Numbered from the stretch's first letter, positions 35,646 through 45,041 are shown. The stretch: DNA of 64,000 nt from Arthrobacter sp. ISL-48 (GCF_018613805.1 NZ_JAGGPL010000008.1:1-64000), one strand, 5' to 3'. The notes: generated from the sequence alone by a model not told the origin. Program-made: numbers and translations.

Positions 35646-38342
35646 ATGGTGGATCAGCCCGGGGACAGCGTATCTGGGGACAGCGTATATCCGGAATATT
35701 GGGAGGCCGATGTCGTCCTGAGGGACGGCGGAACCGCCCACCTGAGGCCCATCCAGCCTGCGGATGCCGACGCCGTCCAAGCCTTCCATATAGGACAGTC
35801 GCAGAACTCAATCTACATGCGCTTCTTTGCGTTCAAAGCCAGGCTGTCCAGCAAGGAACTCAAGCGCTTCACCGAAGTGGATTACAAGGACCGGGTGGCT
35901 TTCGTGATCACCATCGGCGGCGAAATCATGGGCATCGGCCGCTACGACAGGCTCGATGACCCCACCGAGGCCGAGGTCGCCTTCAACATCGCCGACGCAC
36001 ATCAGGGCAGGGGCATCGGATCAATCCTCCTGGAACATCTTGCCGCAGCCGCCCACGAAAACGGCATCCGCCGGTTCAGCGCCGAGGTGCTGCCGGAAAA
36101 CCGCAAGATGCTGATCGTGTTCTCCGACGCAGGCTACGATGTCAAACGCCATTTCGACGACGGCGTCGTCAGCCTGGAATTCGCCATCGACCCCACCGAG
36201 AAGTCCCGGGCCGTCATGGAATCGCGCGAGCACCGGGCCGAGGCGAGGAGCGTGCGTGACCTGCTGGCGCCGTCGTCCGTGGCTGTCATCGGTGCCAGCC
36301 GCAAATGGGGGACCGTGGGCCACCAGCTGCTGGAGCACATTATCGAAGGCGGCTTTCCCGGTCCCGTCTATGCCATCAATCCGGAGGCCCTGGAGCTCGC
36401 CGGGATGATGTCCTTTGCCCGGCTCTCCGAGGTCCCCGATCCGGTTCAGCTCGCGGTCGTTGCCGTCCCCTACGAGGAAGTCTCCGCCGTGGTGGACGAC
36501 TGCGCCGCCGCGGGAGTGAAGGGCATGGTGATTGCCTCCGCCGGCTTCGCTGACGACGGCGAACGCGGGCTCGCGCGCCAGCGGGACCTGGTCCGGAAGG
36601 CGCGTGCCAACGGCATGCGGGTCATCGGTCCCGCGTCGCTCGGGATTGTCAACACCCATCCCGAGGTGTCACTGAACGCCTCAATGGCGCCCACGCTGCC
36701 GCGCCGCGGCGGCCTCGGTCTGTTCAGCCAGTCGGCGGCGATCGGAGTTTCCCTCTACGCCGCGTCGAGCCGCCGCAGGATGGGCCTGTCCACCTTCCTC
36801 TCGGCTGGCAACAGGGCCGATGTGTCTGGCAACGACATGATGCAGTTCTGGGAGGACGACGCCGATACCGCCGCCGTGGGGCTCTACCTGGAGTCCATCG
36901 GCAACCCGCGCAAGTTTTCGCGCCTCGCCCGGCGGCTGGCCCGCACGAAGCCGGTGATCGTGGCCAAGTCAGAGTCGATGGGGCTGCGGCTGCCGCCCGG
37001 CCACGTTGTCCGCACCACCCAGGCGCCTGCCGGCGCGCTGGACGCCATGATGCGCCAGTCCGGCGTGATTCGGGTGGAAACCATCGAACAGCTTGTGGAC
37101 GTGGCCCAGATCGTGTCTGGCCAGCCCTTGCCTGCGGGCCCGGACCTGGCGGTCTTCAGCAATTCCCAGGCTCTGGGCAAAGTGGTGGCGGACAGCGCCT
37201 CCGCGCACGGCCTGGGTGTTGAGCGGATTGTCACCAGCGTGGATCTCGACGCCGGAATGTCACTCGCGCTGCCGGCGCTACGCCTCAGCCTCCAGTCCGC
37301 GCTGGCCTCAGACACCGTCCACGCCGTGGTGGCGGCACTGCTTCCGGCCAGGGGCCTCACCGTGGAGAATATCGCGGAAGTCCTGGCCGAGTGTTCGGTG
37401 GAGGCCGGGAAACCTGTGGTGGCCGCCTTCACCGGCATCCTGGACCCGTCAGTGTATGTGGAGGGTATGGTCGGCGACGTCCACTCCGTTCCCTGTTTCT
37501 CCAACGCCGGAGCAGCGGTTGCCGCGCTCGCGGCGGCAGTGAGGTATTCCGAGTGGCTGTCCAGGGACCAAGGGCATTTTGTGGAACCCTCCGGCTGCGA
37601 CCCCGAAAGCGCGCGGGCCCAGCTTGACGTCCTGGTCCGCGACGTCCACGGGGAGCAACTCGGACAGCTGGATCCGGACGCTGCCGCTGCGCTGTTGAGG
37701 CACTACGGCATCGATGTGCTGCCCTGCGTGGGCTTCCAGACTGCGGAGCAGGCGGTTGAGGCCGCAGACAGGCTGGGCTGGCCGGTGGCCCTGAAAACGA
37801 CTGACCCCTCCCTCCGCCACCGCCTTGACCTGGGAGGAGTGCGACTGGACATCGAGGACCCTGAGTCCCTCCGCCAGAACATCGTCCAGATGCGGCGGGC
37901 GCTGTCGCCCTACAGTTCGCCTTCCCTGGAGGTACAGTCCATGGCTCCCGTGGGACAGGCCTGCACCTTCCGTGCCATTGAGGACCCTCTTCTTGGGCCG
38001 GTGGTCTCATTCGGGCTGGCCGGGGACGCCGTCAACCTGCTGGACGACTGGGCGCACCGCGTGCCGCCGCTGTCCGCCGCCGACGTCAAGGACTTCATCC
38101 GCGCGCCCCGGGCGGCCGGCAAGCTCTTCGGCTACCAGGGCCTGCCTGCGGTGGACGTTGCCGCGCTGGAGGAGCTCGCCGCCAGGCTGGCATGGATGAA
38201 GGACAACCACCCGGAGATAGCGTTGGTGGAATTCAATCCCGTGCTGTGCGGAACCCAAGGCGTGGCCATCCTCGCGGCTGACGTCCGGATCGGGAACGCC
38301 GCCCAGCGCACCGACAGTGCCCGCCGGGCCATGCTGGGCTAG
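35646..38342 (+). CDS. GNAT acetyltransferase fused to an acyl-CoA synthetase (NDP-forming) homologue
   Basis: 898 residues. An N-terminal GNAT domain (about 20-185; acyl-CoA loop in NIADAHQGRGIGSILLEHL) precedes a CoA-binding Rossmann domain (about 210-310, VAVIGASRKWGTVGHQLLEH), a ligase-like part and a C-terminal ATP-grasp domain (about 680-890). The order is opposite to Salmonella Pat, where GNAT is last, and matches the GNAT-first protein lysine acetyltransferase described in Streptomyces. The likely role is reversible acetylation of metabolic enzymes such as acetyl-CoA synthetase, with the synthetase part acting as a sensor (inference). The ATG lacks a ribosome binding site, and a small direct repeat (GDSVSGDSV) marks the N-terminus. 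Confidence 0.88.
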   Translation: MVDQPGDSVSGDSVYPEYWEADVVLRDGGTAHLRPIQPADADAVQAFHIGQSQNSIYMRFFAFKARLSSKELKRFTEVDYKDRVAFVITIGGEIMGIGRYDRLDDPTEAEVAFNIADAHQGRGIGSILLEHLAAAAHENGIRRFSAEVLPENRKMLIVFSDAGYDVKRHFDDGVVSLEFAIDPTEKSRAVMESREHRAEARSVRDLLAPSSVAVIGASRKWGTVGHQLLEHIIEGGFPGPVYAINPEALELAGMMSFARLSEVPDPVQLAVVAVPYEEVSAVVDDCAAAGVKGMVIASAGFADDGERGLARQRDLVRKARANGMRVIGPASLGIVNTHPEVSLNASMAPTLPRRGGLGLFSQSAAIGVSLYAASSRRRMGLSTFLSAGNRADVSGNDMMQFWEDDADTAAVGLYLESIGNPRKFSRLARRLARTKPVIVAKSESMGLRLPPGHVVRTTQAPAGALDAMMRQSGVIRVETIEQLVDVAQIVSGQPLPAGPDLAVFSNSQALGKVVADSASAHGLGVERIVTSVDLDAGMSLALPALRLSLQSALASDTVHAVVAALLPARGLTVENIAEVLAECSVEAGKPVVAAFTGILDPSVYVEGMVGDVHSVPCFSNAGAAVAALAAAVRYSEWLSRDQGHFVEPSGCDPESARAQLDVLVRDVHGEQLGQLDPDAAAALLRHYGIDVLPCVGFQTAEQAVEAADRLGWPVALKTTDPSLRHRLDLGGVRLDIEDPESLRQNIVQMRRALSPYSSPSLEVQSMAPVGQACTFRAIEDPLLGPVVSFGLAGDAVNLLDDWAHRVPPLSAADVKDFIRAPRAAGKLFGYQGLPAVDVAALEELAARLAWMKDNHPEIALVEFNPVLCGTQGVAILAADVRIGNAAQRTDSARRAMLG

Positions 38343-38372
38343 CCGCGGTTAGCAAGTCGCGGGCCGATCTGT

Positions 38373-38378
38373 GAAAAT
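38373..38378 (+). promoter_or_regulatory. candidate -10 element (GAAAAT) of the DUF5998 gene
   Basis: GAAAAT ends 6 bases before the ATG at 38385, the same geometry as at four other SD-less starts in the window. No ribosome binding site precedes the ATG. Confidence 0.3.
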
Positions 38379-38384
38379 GGGGCA

Positions 38385-39131
38385 ATGAGCTCACAGCCTT
38401 CCACGCCGGTGCCCCCCACGCCCGGCAATGACAACCAGGCAGTCCGCCAGCACAGCTCACACAGCCACAGCGCGCAGGGCCAGAGCCTTGAGGGCGCGCT
38501 GCAGCAGGCAGGCTTCTACCCGCGGCTTGTGGCCGACGTCGTTGACGATGCGCTGGACGGCCGCGACTGCGTGGCACACCTCGTGCACCTGGAAACGCAC
38601 TTCGACCGCGCCGAAGTACGCCGCCACATTACGGTTCTGGTCCTTACCTCGGACATGCTGGTGATCACCCACGTGGACGACCAGCAGCTGGATGAGGCCG
38701 GTGAACAAATCGTCGCCCAGATTTCCACCGAGTCAGTCCCCGTAGCACAGATCCGCTCCGTCGTGCTGAGCTACATGTACGCCCAGCCGCAGAACTACAA
38801 GCCCTCCGACCCCGTACGGGAGCTCACCCTCGCCATCGCCTGGTCTGGCGGCCAAAGGCTGGACATGGGGCCGGCCAGCTGTGGCGATCCGCAGTGCGAG
38901 GCGGACCACGGCTACAGCGGCACCATTGCCCAGGAGGACATCGTCCTGCGGATCAGCGCCGAGGCAGACGGCCTCCAGGCAGTCCAGGACGCCAAACTCT
39001 TCGCCCGCGCCCTCCGTGCGGTGAACACCGGATCAACCGCCCCCGCGCTGCACGCGAGGCAGGCGCTCCAGCCCCGTCCCCGGGCGGGGGTCTTCGGAAA
39101 CCGCCTCAGCCGCGGACACCAGCAGCGCTGA
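38385..39131 (+). CDS. DUF5998 family protein
   Basis: 248-residue actinobacterial protein of unknown function. The first 35 residues are Pro/Gln/Ser/His-rich and disordered; the rest is a mixed alpha/beta domain starting LEGALQQAGFYPRLVADVVDDALDG. A CGDPQCEADHGYSG segment near residue 170 could bind a metal. The final 30 residues are basic. It belongs to a same-strand run with the phosphodiesterase-like gene, which starts 1 base after its stop, and with tdk. The family is usually found in this neighbourhood in Arthrobacter-type genomes, to my knowledge. Confidence 0.82.
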   Translation: MSSQPSTPVPPTPGNDNQAVRQHSSHSHSAQGQSLEGALQQAGFYPRLVADVVDDALDGRDCVAHLVHLETHFDRAEVRRHITVLVLTSDMLVITHVDDQQLDEAGEQIVAQISTESVPVAQIRSVVLSYMYAQPQNYKPSDPVRELTLAIAWSGGQRLDMGPASCGDPQCEADHGYSGTIAQEDIVLRISAEADGLQAVQDAKLFARALRAVNTGSTAPALHARQALQPRPRAGVFGNRLSRGHQQR

Positions 39132-39132
39132 A

Positions 39133-40368
39133 ATGCCTGAGCATGGGAAAGCAACAGTCACTGCTCTGCCACCTGAAGGGAACACCCTGACGCCGAACCT
39201 GCCGCCGGCACCTGCCTTCGGCCAGCGGTCCATCGCCGAAGTGCTGACCAGTGCGGCAGCAAGCCTGGGAATCGAGGGGTTTAGGAATACCCTGGGCCTT
39301 CCCACGGCCTCGCGTGTCTGCGTGGTCGTGGCGGACGGCCTGGGCCGGAGCCTGCTGAAGCAGAAGTCGGCCCACACGCCGTTCCTGCGCTCAGTGATGC
39401 AGGCCGGGCAGGGTGAGGTCCCTGTGTGGCTGGACTCCACGTTTCCCTCCACCACGGCGGCAGCGCTGGCAAGCTTCGGCACGGGGCTGGTGCCGGGCCA
39501 GCACGGCCTGGTGGGCTACGACGTCCTGGACCCGGACCAGGACAAAGTTGTCAACATGCTGGGCAACTGGGATGCCGCCGTGGATCCGTTGGCGTGGCAG
39601 CCCTTTCCGACGGTGCTCGAACGGGCTGCTGCATGGGTTGACGTCACCACCATCAGCCTCCCGCAGTTCGGCAACTCGCCCATGACCCAGGCGGCGCTTC
39701 GCGGCGGCCGCTTTATCTCCGCCACATCAGCCCATGCCCGCACCGCCGCCGCTGCCGAAGCCATGGCCGCCAATGTGCCGTCGCTGATGTACTTCTATGT
39801 CAACGAGCTGGACAAGGCAGGCCACCGCTACGGCTGCCAGTCGGAACAGTGGGAACACCAGCTTGAGGAACTCGACGCCACGGTCAAGCGGCTCAACGCC
39901 TCGCTTCCAGCCGGAACCGTCGTGCTGCTCACCGCGGACCACGGAATGCTTGACGTTCCTGAGCAGCAGAGAATTGACTACGCGGCGGATCCTGCGCTCA
40001 TCGACGGTGTGCGGCACACCGCGGGTGAGCCCCGGATGGTCCATCTCTACCTTGAGGACCCGGCGGATCCCTCAGGGCGTGAACGCCTGCTGGACGCGTG
40101 GCGTGCCCGTTTCGGCGAAAGGGTCTGGGCGTTTACCAGGGAGGAGGCCCTGGCCGGAGGGCTCTTCGGGCCGCTGCGCCCCGCCGTCGGGCCCCGCATC
40201 GGCGACGTCATGATCGCGGCGAGGGACGCCCTGGCACTGTATGACACCCGCCGCGTCCGTCCGGCCGCCATGGAGGTAGTGGGCCAGCACGGCTCACTGA
40301 CGAAAGCGGAACGCGAAGTACCGCTGCTGTGCTTCCGGGCAGAAGGCAGGAAGACCGGCCGTGGCTGA
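39133..40368 (+). CDS. alkaline phosphatase superfamily protein (nucleotide pyrophosphatase type)
   Basis: 411-residue metallo-enzyme of the type I phosphodiesterase/nucleotide pyrophosphatase family. The likely nucleophile is the Thr in DSTFPSTTAAALASFGTG; metal ligands fit VVVADGLGRS, DKAGHRYG and TADHGMLDVP. No signal peptide is visible, which suggests an intracellular substrate such as a nucleotide or lipid-linked diphosphate. The ATG lies one base after the DUF5998 stop, with AGCGCTGAA upstream, so translation is coupled. It overlaps the start of tdk by 8 bases. Substrate is not known from sequence. Confidence 0.88.
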   Translation: MPEHGKATVTALPPEGNTLTPNLPPAPAFGQRSIAEVLTSAAASLGIEGFRNTLGLPTASRVCVVVADGLGRSLLKQKSAHTPFLRSVMQAGQGEVPVWLDSTFPSTTAAALASFGTGLVPGQHGLVGYDVLDPDQDKVVNMLGNWDAAVDPLAWQPFPTVLERAAAWVDVTTISLPQFGNSPMTQAALRGGRFISATSAHARTAAAAEAMAANVPSLMYFYVNELDKAGHRYGCQSEQWEHQLEELDATVKRLNASLPAGTVVLLTADHGMLDVPEQQRIDYAADPALIDGVRHTAGEPRMVHLYLEDPADPSGRERLLDAWRARFGERVWAFTREEALAGGLFGPLRPAVGPRIGDVMIAARDALALYDTRRVRPAAMEVVGQHGSLTKAEREVPLLCFRAEGRKTGRG

Positions 40369-41080
40369 GCTGGTGTTCTTCTCCGGAACCATGGACTGCG
40401 GAAAGTCCACGCTGGCACTGCAGATGGACCACAACCACCGCGCCCGGGGCCGGGGCGGCGTGCGGTTCAGCCGCAACGACCGCGCGGGCGGCTCCAGGAT
40501 ATCGAGCCGGCTGGGCCTGGAAACGGACGCCGTGGAAGTTATGGACGGCACGGATTTCTGGGATGAAGTGGTCAACCGGCGCACCCGGGGCCAGCGGGTG
40601 GATTACCTGATCTGCGATGAAGCCCAGTTCTATTCGCCTGTACAGGTGGAGCAGTTGGCCAGGGTGGTGGACGAGATCGACGTCGACGTTTTCGCTTTTG
40701 GCATCACTGCGGACTTCAGGACACGGCTCTTTCCCGGCTCCCAGCGGCTGATCGAGCTTGCCGACCGCGTCCAGGTGCTCCAGGTCGAAGCGTTGTGCTG
40801 GTGCGGGCGCCGGGCCACGCAGAACGCCCGCACCGTCGACGGCGTGATGGTCATGGAAGGCGCCCAGGTGGTGGTCGGAGACGTGGACATGGCAGGCGAC
40901 CAGGCAGCCGCCGGAGGCGAGGGGCACGCGCCGGTGGTGGGATACGAGACCCTCTGCCGACGACACTACATGCGTCGTGTCACCGCGCACGGCGCCAACA
41001 TCATGGCCCAGCAGGACCAGCTCCTGCCTTTTGAGGTGGATGCCTGCCTATGGCGGGGCTCCGGCGGAACCTCCGGCTAG
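40361..41080 (+). CDS. tdk: thymidine kinase (type II)
   Basis: Phosphorylates thymidine to dTMP with ATP in nucleotide salvage. The 239-residue protein has the P-loop GTMDCGKST at residues 9-17, the DEAQF Walker B-like motif (LICDEAQFYS) and zinc-ribbon cysteines (ALCWCGRRA and YETLCRRHY). The C-terminal tail is about 25 residues longer than in E. coli. It starts with a GTG at 40361 overlapping the preceding gene by 8 bases, with AGGAAG 9 bases upstream. It ends 2 bases from the convergent sepH stop. Confidence 0.95.
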   Translation: MAELVFFSGTMDCGKSTLALQMDHNHRARGRGGVRFSRNDRAGGSRISSRLGLETDAVEVMDGTDFWDEVVNRRTRGQRVDYLICDEAQFYSPVQVEQLARVVDEIDVDVFAFGITADFRTRLFPGSQRLIELADRVQVLQVEALCWCGRRATQNARTVDGVMVMEGAQVVVGDVDMAGDQAAAGGEGHAPVVGYETLCRRHYMRRVTAHGANIMAQQDQLLPFEVDACLWRGSGGTSG

Positions 41081-41082
41081 GT

Positions 41083-42492
41083 TCAGTCGCCCCTGGTTCC
41101 GAAGACGATCTCATCCCAGGAGGGAATGCTTGAGCGCTTCGGCCTGGAGGGCTGCCGCTCCGGAACATCGGTGTCCCGCTCGTGACCTGGGCCGGAGGAA
41201 GTGTCTTCAGGACCCACCGGCCGGGCCGCGCGCCTCTGGCCGCCGCCCCCCAGCAGCTCGTCAAGGCCCACACTTGGCGGCGCATCCCCGGCGTCCTTGC
41301 GGGCCGCGTCTTTCGCAGTGGCAGTGTCATTCGAAGAGGCGGCGTCCCCAAGCGGTGCTGCGGGGGCGCCCGGGCGAAGCGGGGACGCCGCAATGGTGAT
41401 CTCCCGGGTTTCGGTACTGACGCCGTCGTGCAGTTTCAGCATGTCATCCCCGGATCCCCGGTGCGGCGGCGTGAGGCTCAGCCGTGACAGCATGGACGGC
41501 CTGCCCTCGCGCTTGCGGGTGAGCGGATCTGCCGGGGCGGCATTTGCATCCTGGCGGGGTCCGGGCGAGCCTGCCGGGGCGGCAGATGCATCCTGGCGGG
41601 GTTCGGATTCCGGAGGAACTTCCGACGGCCTGGGATGTGCTGCCGGGACGCCGTGAGTCAACAGGAGGGCAAGGGCGTCATCGGCGTCTTCGTCAACGCC
41701 GAGCCGCTGTCCGCGGCGGGCACGGAGCATGTCAAGGAGACCGTCGGAGTCCTTGCCGGGGTGGGGAGCGCCGTGGGGTCCGCCAGCGTTGCGGGCAGCT
41801 GCCGCGTCAGCATCCGTTTCGAAGTCGAAGGGCCGGTCCGACACAGCCGCCAGGCGGCGCGCAGGCACGGGGCCCTCCAAAGGCTCCAACTCGCTAAGCT
41901 GCTGTGCCCAGCGGTTGGCGTTCTGCAACGACTTGCGTGCGGGGCTGAACGTCCAGAGGGCCGGCGGTTCCTCGCCGATGCCGGACGTGCCATCGTTCTT
42001 CGGCTCGAAACTGGCGGCGACTGTCCAGCTGCCATCCGGGCGGCGCCAGGAATCCCACTCGACGGAAGAGGGTTCAATGCCGTGCGCCGAAAGCCGGTGG
42101 GCCACCATGTCGTTCAGCGATGCCGGGTTGTCGCCAAAGACCGAGCGGTACATGTCATGGCCAGGCGATGGTGAAGCGACCTCCACTTTGCGAGCCTGCT
42201 GCGCAACGTACTCGCGTTCGGCGAGGACCGGACCCTCGTAGCGTTCTACCTTTCCAAGGGGCAGCCCGGAAAGCTCAGCCACGTCCGCCGCGGTAGCACC
42301 GCTTCGGATCCTCGCCTGAATGTCTCTTGGGGACATGGGAATGGGAGCGGTCCCGGCCGCACTCTTCGCCGAAGGCCGGCTCGCCGCCCGAAGTGCTTCG
42401 TCGATCGGCAGCCGGAACATCTCGCCGCCGGCACCGCTCAACAGGAGATGCTCTCCGTCGTCGTGCACGCCTACAAGCCGTAGATCCTGCAT
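41083..42492 (-). CDS. sepH: septation protein SepH (DUF3071)
   Basis: SepH promotes FtsZ assembly during division in actinobacteria, as shown in Streptomyces. The 469-residue protein starts MQDLRLVGVHDDGEHLLLS, followed by the DUF3071 domain with a helix-turn-helix segment (DIQARIRSGATAADVAELSG) in the first 110 residues. The middle and C-terminal parts are Pro/Ala/Asp-rich and probably disordered, with a 42-bp repeat. TGGAGGATTTGT gives a good ribosome binding site before the ATG at 42492. It is divergent from the DUF4193 gene; the 280 bases between hold both promoters and no gene that I see. Confidence 0.92.
   Translation of the reverse strand: MQDLRLVGVHDDGEHLLLSGAGGEMFRLPIDEALRAASRPSAKSAAGTAPIPMSPRDIQARIRSGATAADVAELSGLPLGKVERYEGPVLAEREYVAQQARKVEVASPSPGHDMYRSVFGDNPASLNDMVAHRLSAHGIEPSSVEWDSWRRPDGSWTVAASFEPKNDGTSGIGEEPPALWTFSPARKSLQNANRWAQQLSELEPLEGPVPARRLAAVSDRPFDFETDADAAAARNAGGPHGAPHPGKDSDGLLDMLRARRGQRLGVDEDADDALALLLTHGVPAAHPRPSEVPPESEPRQDASAAPAGSPGPRQDANAAPADPLTRKREGRPSMLSRLSLTPPHRGSGDDMLKLHDGVSTETREITIAASPLRPGAPAAPLGDAASSNDTATAKDAARKDAGDAPPSVGLDELLGGGGQRRAARPVGPEDTSSGPGHERDTDVPERQPSRPKRSSIPSWDEIVFGTRGD
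41531..41606 (-). repeat. two-copy 42-bp spaced repeat in sepH
   Basis: 34-base units at 41531 and 41573 differ at three positions and are in frame. They encode RQDASAAPA-like stretches of the disordered region. Confidence 0.8.
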
Positions 42493-42773
42493 ACAAATCC
42501 TCCACCCTGGCATTACTATCAATCGAAACTCTGCCACCCGGCGGCTCATTTTTCGGTTAGGAGCAAGGGCGCGCCGCGATATTCCGGGGCCTTTCGGGCC
42601 AGGGGCGGGGCTTGGCCGGGTTTGCCAGGCTGTGGCGGAGGATAGCGGCGCCGGGCTCTGGTTTTTGCCTCCGGCTTGCGGAAAGATGTGCCCCACAGGG
42701 GCACCAACGCTATGTGCCGGGCGTTATCAAGGGTGATACAAGCGGACAGCGGACAGGAGCGAGGTTAAGGGAG

Positions 42774-43073
42774 ATGGCCACCGACTACGATGCGCCGAGA
42801 AAGTCCGAAGAAGACCTCAACGAGGATTCGCTGGAGGAGCTGAAGTCACGGCGGTCGGACAAACCCACCGCCGTGGTAGAAGAAGACGAGAGCGATCTCG
42901 CTGCAGGGTTCGAACTTCCTGGAGCGGATCTGTCGGGTGAGGAACTCCTCGTCCTGGTTGTCCCGCCGCAGGCGGATGAATTCACTTGCTCGTCGTGCTT
43001 CCTGGTCCGGCACCGTTCGCAGATAGCACGCGAAAAAGACGGACGGTTCTACTGCGAGGAATGCGAGGGCTGA
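42774..43073 (+). CDS. DUF4193 family protein
   Basis: 99-residue acidic actinobacterial protein. The N-terminus MATDYDAPRKSEEDLNEDSL and the C-terminal four-cysteine zinc ribbon (FTCSSCFLVRH and YCEECEG) define DUF4193; the function is unknown. AAGGGAG lies directly before the ATG. Homologues sit close to dut and sigA in mycobacteria (Rv2699c), so the location is conserved. It converges on the DUF3093 gene, with only 6 bases between the stop codons. Confidence 0.93.
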   Translation: MATDYDAPRKSEEDLNEDSLEELKSRRSDKPTAVVEEDESDLAAGFELPGADLSGEELLVLVVPPQADEFTCSSCFLVRHRSQIAREKDGRFYCEECEG

Positions 43074-43079
43074 TCAGGC

Positions 43080-43568
43080 CTAGCTGGAGGACAGGGCGGC
43101 TGCCAGTTCTTCGGGCCGACGTGAGGACGCCAGCCAATAGGGAGTCCGGTCGGACGGATCGGTGATCTCGATCCTGACGACGGGATCGATCCAGCCCCTG
43201 ATGCAAAGGTAGGCGAGCCCGTTCAGCCGGGTCCCGCGTTCCGCGGTTGCCTCCTTCCCCCGGAACGGCTGCACGGCACCGATAAACCTCCGCTCGATGG
43301 TGGCCCGGCCTACTGTGAGCGAATCCGCGGTGACAATGATGGTGGGCGTGGAGAGCACCAGCAGAACCGCCATGACCGCGAATAGTACCCCGGCAGCCGT
43401 ATACCCCGCGGGCATGCTGATCGGTGCGAACACCAGGATCCCGGCACCGGCGATTCCCGCTGCGATCACCCAGACACCAACGTTGGGCCACAGCCTTTCC
43501 CTGAAAATCACCGTGGTAACGGCGGAAGGAGTCTCGGGAACAGGTGCAGTGGAGCTTGATTCGGGCAT
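43080..43568 (-). CDS. DUF3093 family membrane protein
   Basis: 162-residue protein with two adjacent helices (about residues 27-48 and 53-76) and a C-terminal cytoplasmic domain containing the pattern PTIIVTADSLTVGRATIE and ending DRTPYWLASSRRPEELAAAL. DUF3093 proteins are actinobacterial and uncharacterised; the mycobacterial counterpart (Rv2698) also lies beside dut. The start is the ATG at 43568 with weak GGGGA upstream. It is divergent from dut, 95 bases away. Confidence 0.9.
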   Translation of the reverse strand: MPESSSTAPVPETPSAVTTVIFRERLWPNVGVWVIAAGIAGAGILVFAPISMPAGYTAAGVLFAVMAVLLVLSTPTIIVTADSLTVGRATIERRFIGAVQPFRGKEATAERGTRLNGLAYLCIRGWIDPVVRIEITDPSDRTPYWLASSRRPEELAAALSSS

Positions 43569-43663
43569 GTCCCCAGCTTTCCACCTTTCGGTGGCTATTT
43601 CATCTTGGGCCAGGGAAGGCGAAGCTAGCCCGGATTTGTTGGCGGACGTTAGAGTGAGTGACT

Positions 43664-44218
43664 GTGACTGATGAACTTGCCACTGTTGAAACTGCTCTTG
43701 ACGGGACGCTGCCAGCCGACGAGCCGGCCGCCGCACCCGGCGAAGGCGCAGCCCACGGCGCGCCGACCCTGCAGGTACAGCTGAAAATGCTGGATGCGGG
43801 GCTGGAGGCGCCGTCCTACGCCCACCCCGGAGACGCGGGCGCGGACCTGCGGGCGCGTGAGGATGTGGTGCTGCAGCCCGGAGAGCGGAAGCTGGTTCCC
43901 ACCGGGGTGGCCATCGCCTTGCCGGACGGCTACGTTGCGCTGATCCACCCGCGTTCAGGACTTGCCACCAAGCACGGGCTGACCATTGTCAATGCACCCG
44001 GGACGGTGGACGCCGGATATCGCGGGGAGATTTCGGTGACCCTGCTGAATACCGACGTCCGTCATGCCATCGAGCTGCGCCGCGGCGATAGAATTGCACA
44101 GATGGTGATCCAGCGGGTGGAGTACGCCCAGTTTGTTCCCGTCAACGAATTGAGCGGATCGGTACGCGGTGCGGGCGGATTCGGCTCCACCGGCGGATTC
44201 GCAGCCCCGAATCCCTGA
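43664..44218 (+). CDS. dut: dUTP diphosphatase (dUTPase)
   Basis: Hydrolyses dUTP to dUMP, keeping uracil out of DNA and feeding dTMP synthesis. All five trimeric-dUTPase motifs are visible: AGADLRA, HPRSGLATKHGL, NAPGTVDAGYRGEI, RGDRIAQMVIQ and RGAGGFGSTG. The first 30 residues are an extra Ala/Pro/Glu-rich tail. Two GTG starts are possible, 43658 and 43664; I prefer 43664 because a TAGAGT hexamer (43650-43655) would then give a leaderless mRNA. Its neighbours are the DUF3710, OB-fold and DUF3159 genes, the conserved actinobacterial order. Confidence 0.96.
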   Translation: MTDELATVETALDGTLPADEPAAAPGEGAAHGAPTLQVQLKMLDAGLEAPSYAHPGDAGADLRAREDVVLQPGERKLVPTGVAIALPDGYVALIHPRSGLATKHGLTIVNAPGTVDAGYRGEISVTLLNTDVRHAIELRRGDRIAQMVIQRVEYAQFVPVNELSGSVRGAGGFGSTGGFAAPNP

Positions 44219-44318
44219 ACCCACGGCCGAGGCGGGCGTGTCCGGGGCGGCGATGAAGACTTTATGGCGGGACCCCCGGACCGGCCAGGCATATTCACTA
44301 CTAAGGAGACGACCCCCC

Positions 44319-45041
44319 ATGGTTTTTGGGCTCGGCAGGAAAGCCAGGAAAGATCACGTTGCCGGAGCGGATGATTCCGAGGCGTCCGAGGACCTGACAG
44401 ATTCGGGGGAGAGCGCGGCGGACGCCACCGGGCCCCGCGCTTCAGGGCCTTTTGATGTCTCCGAAATCTCCAGCCGTGACGGTTACGTGGATCTTGGCGC
44501 GCTGCTGGTCGCCCCAAGCGAGGGACTCCAGTTGAGGCTTGAAGTTGAGGAAGCCACCCAGCGTGTAGTGGCCGTGACGATGGATCTGGACGGCTCGAGC
44601 CTGCAACTGCAGGCCTTCGCCGCACCCAAGTCCGAAGGTCTGTGGGACGAGATCAGGGAGCAGATCGGACAGTCCGTGGGCAGCCAGGGCGGCCAGGTCG
44701 AAGAAGTCCAGGGCGGTTTCGGGCCCGAACTCATCGCCAAACTACCTGCCGGAGCCGCGGACGGAAGCCAGGGCTACCGGGTGGCCCGATTCATCGGAGT
44801 AGACGGCCCGCGCTGGTTCCTGCGTGGAGTCCTGGGCGGTGCCGCGGCGATGGACCGTGAGGCCGCCGCTCCGCTGGAGTCGCTTTTCCGCCAGATTGTG
44901 GTGCTCCGGGGCGACAGCCCGATGCCGCCACGAGATCTGCTGCAGCTTCGCCTCCCCAAGGACGCCACCGTTACTCCGCCTGCAGGCACCCCTGATTTCC
45001 AGGAGCCCGAGCGCGGCCCGGAGATCACCCAGATTGGCTGA
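44319..45041 (+). CDS. DUF3710 family protein
   Basis: 240-residue actinobacterial protein. A basic/acidic disordered start (VFGLGRKARKDH, then Asp/Glu-rich) leads into the DUF3710 domain with DGYVDLGALLVAP near residue 55 and DGPRWFLRGVLGG near residue 165. AAGGAG precedes the ATG by 10 bases. The function is unknown; homologues lie between dut and an OB-fold gene in many actinobacteria (Rv2696c region in M. tuberculosis). Its stop overlaps the TTG start that I assign to the OB-fold gene. Confidence 0.9.
   Translation: MVFGLGRKARKDHVAGADDSEASEDLTDSGESAADATGPRASGPFDVSEISSRDGYVDLGALLVAPSEGLQLRLEVEEATQRVVAVTMDLDGSSLQLQAFAAPKSEGLWDEIREQIGQSVGSQGGQVEEVQGGFGPELIAKLPAGAADGSQGYRVARFIGVDGPRWFLRGVLGGAAAMDREAAAPLESLFRQIVVLRGDSPMPPRDLLQLRLPKDATVTPPAGTPDFQEPERGPEITQIG

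Noticed and set aside
30191..41606. Short tandem repeats as possible CRISPR arrays.
   Set aside because: All are in-frame coding repeats or a gene-end slippage array with few copies, no unique spacers of constant length, and no cas genes.
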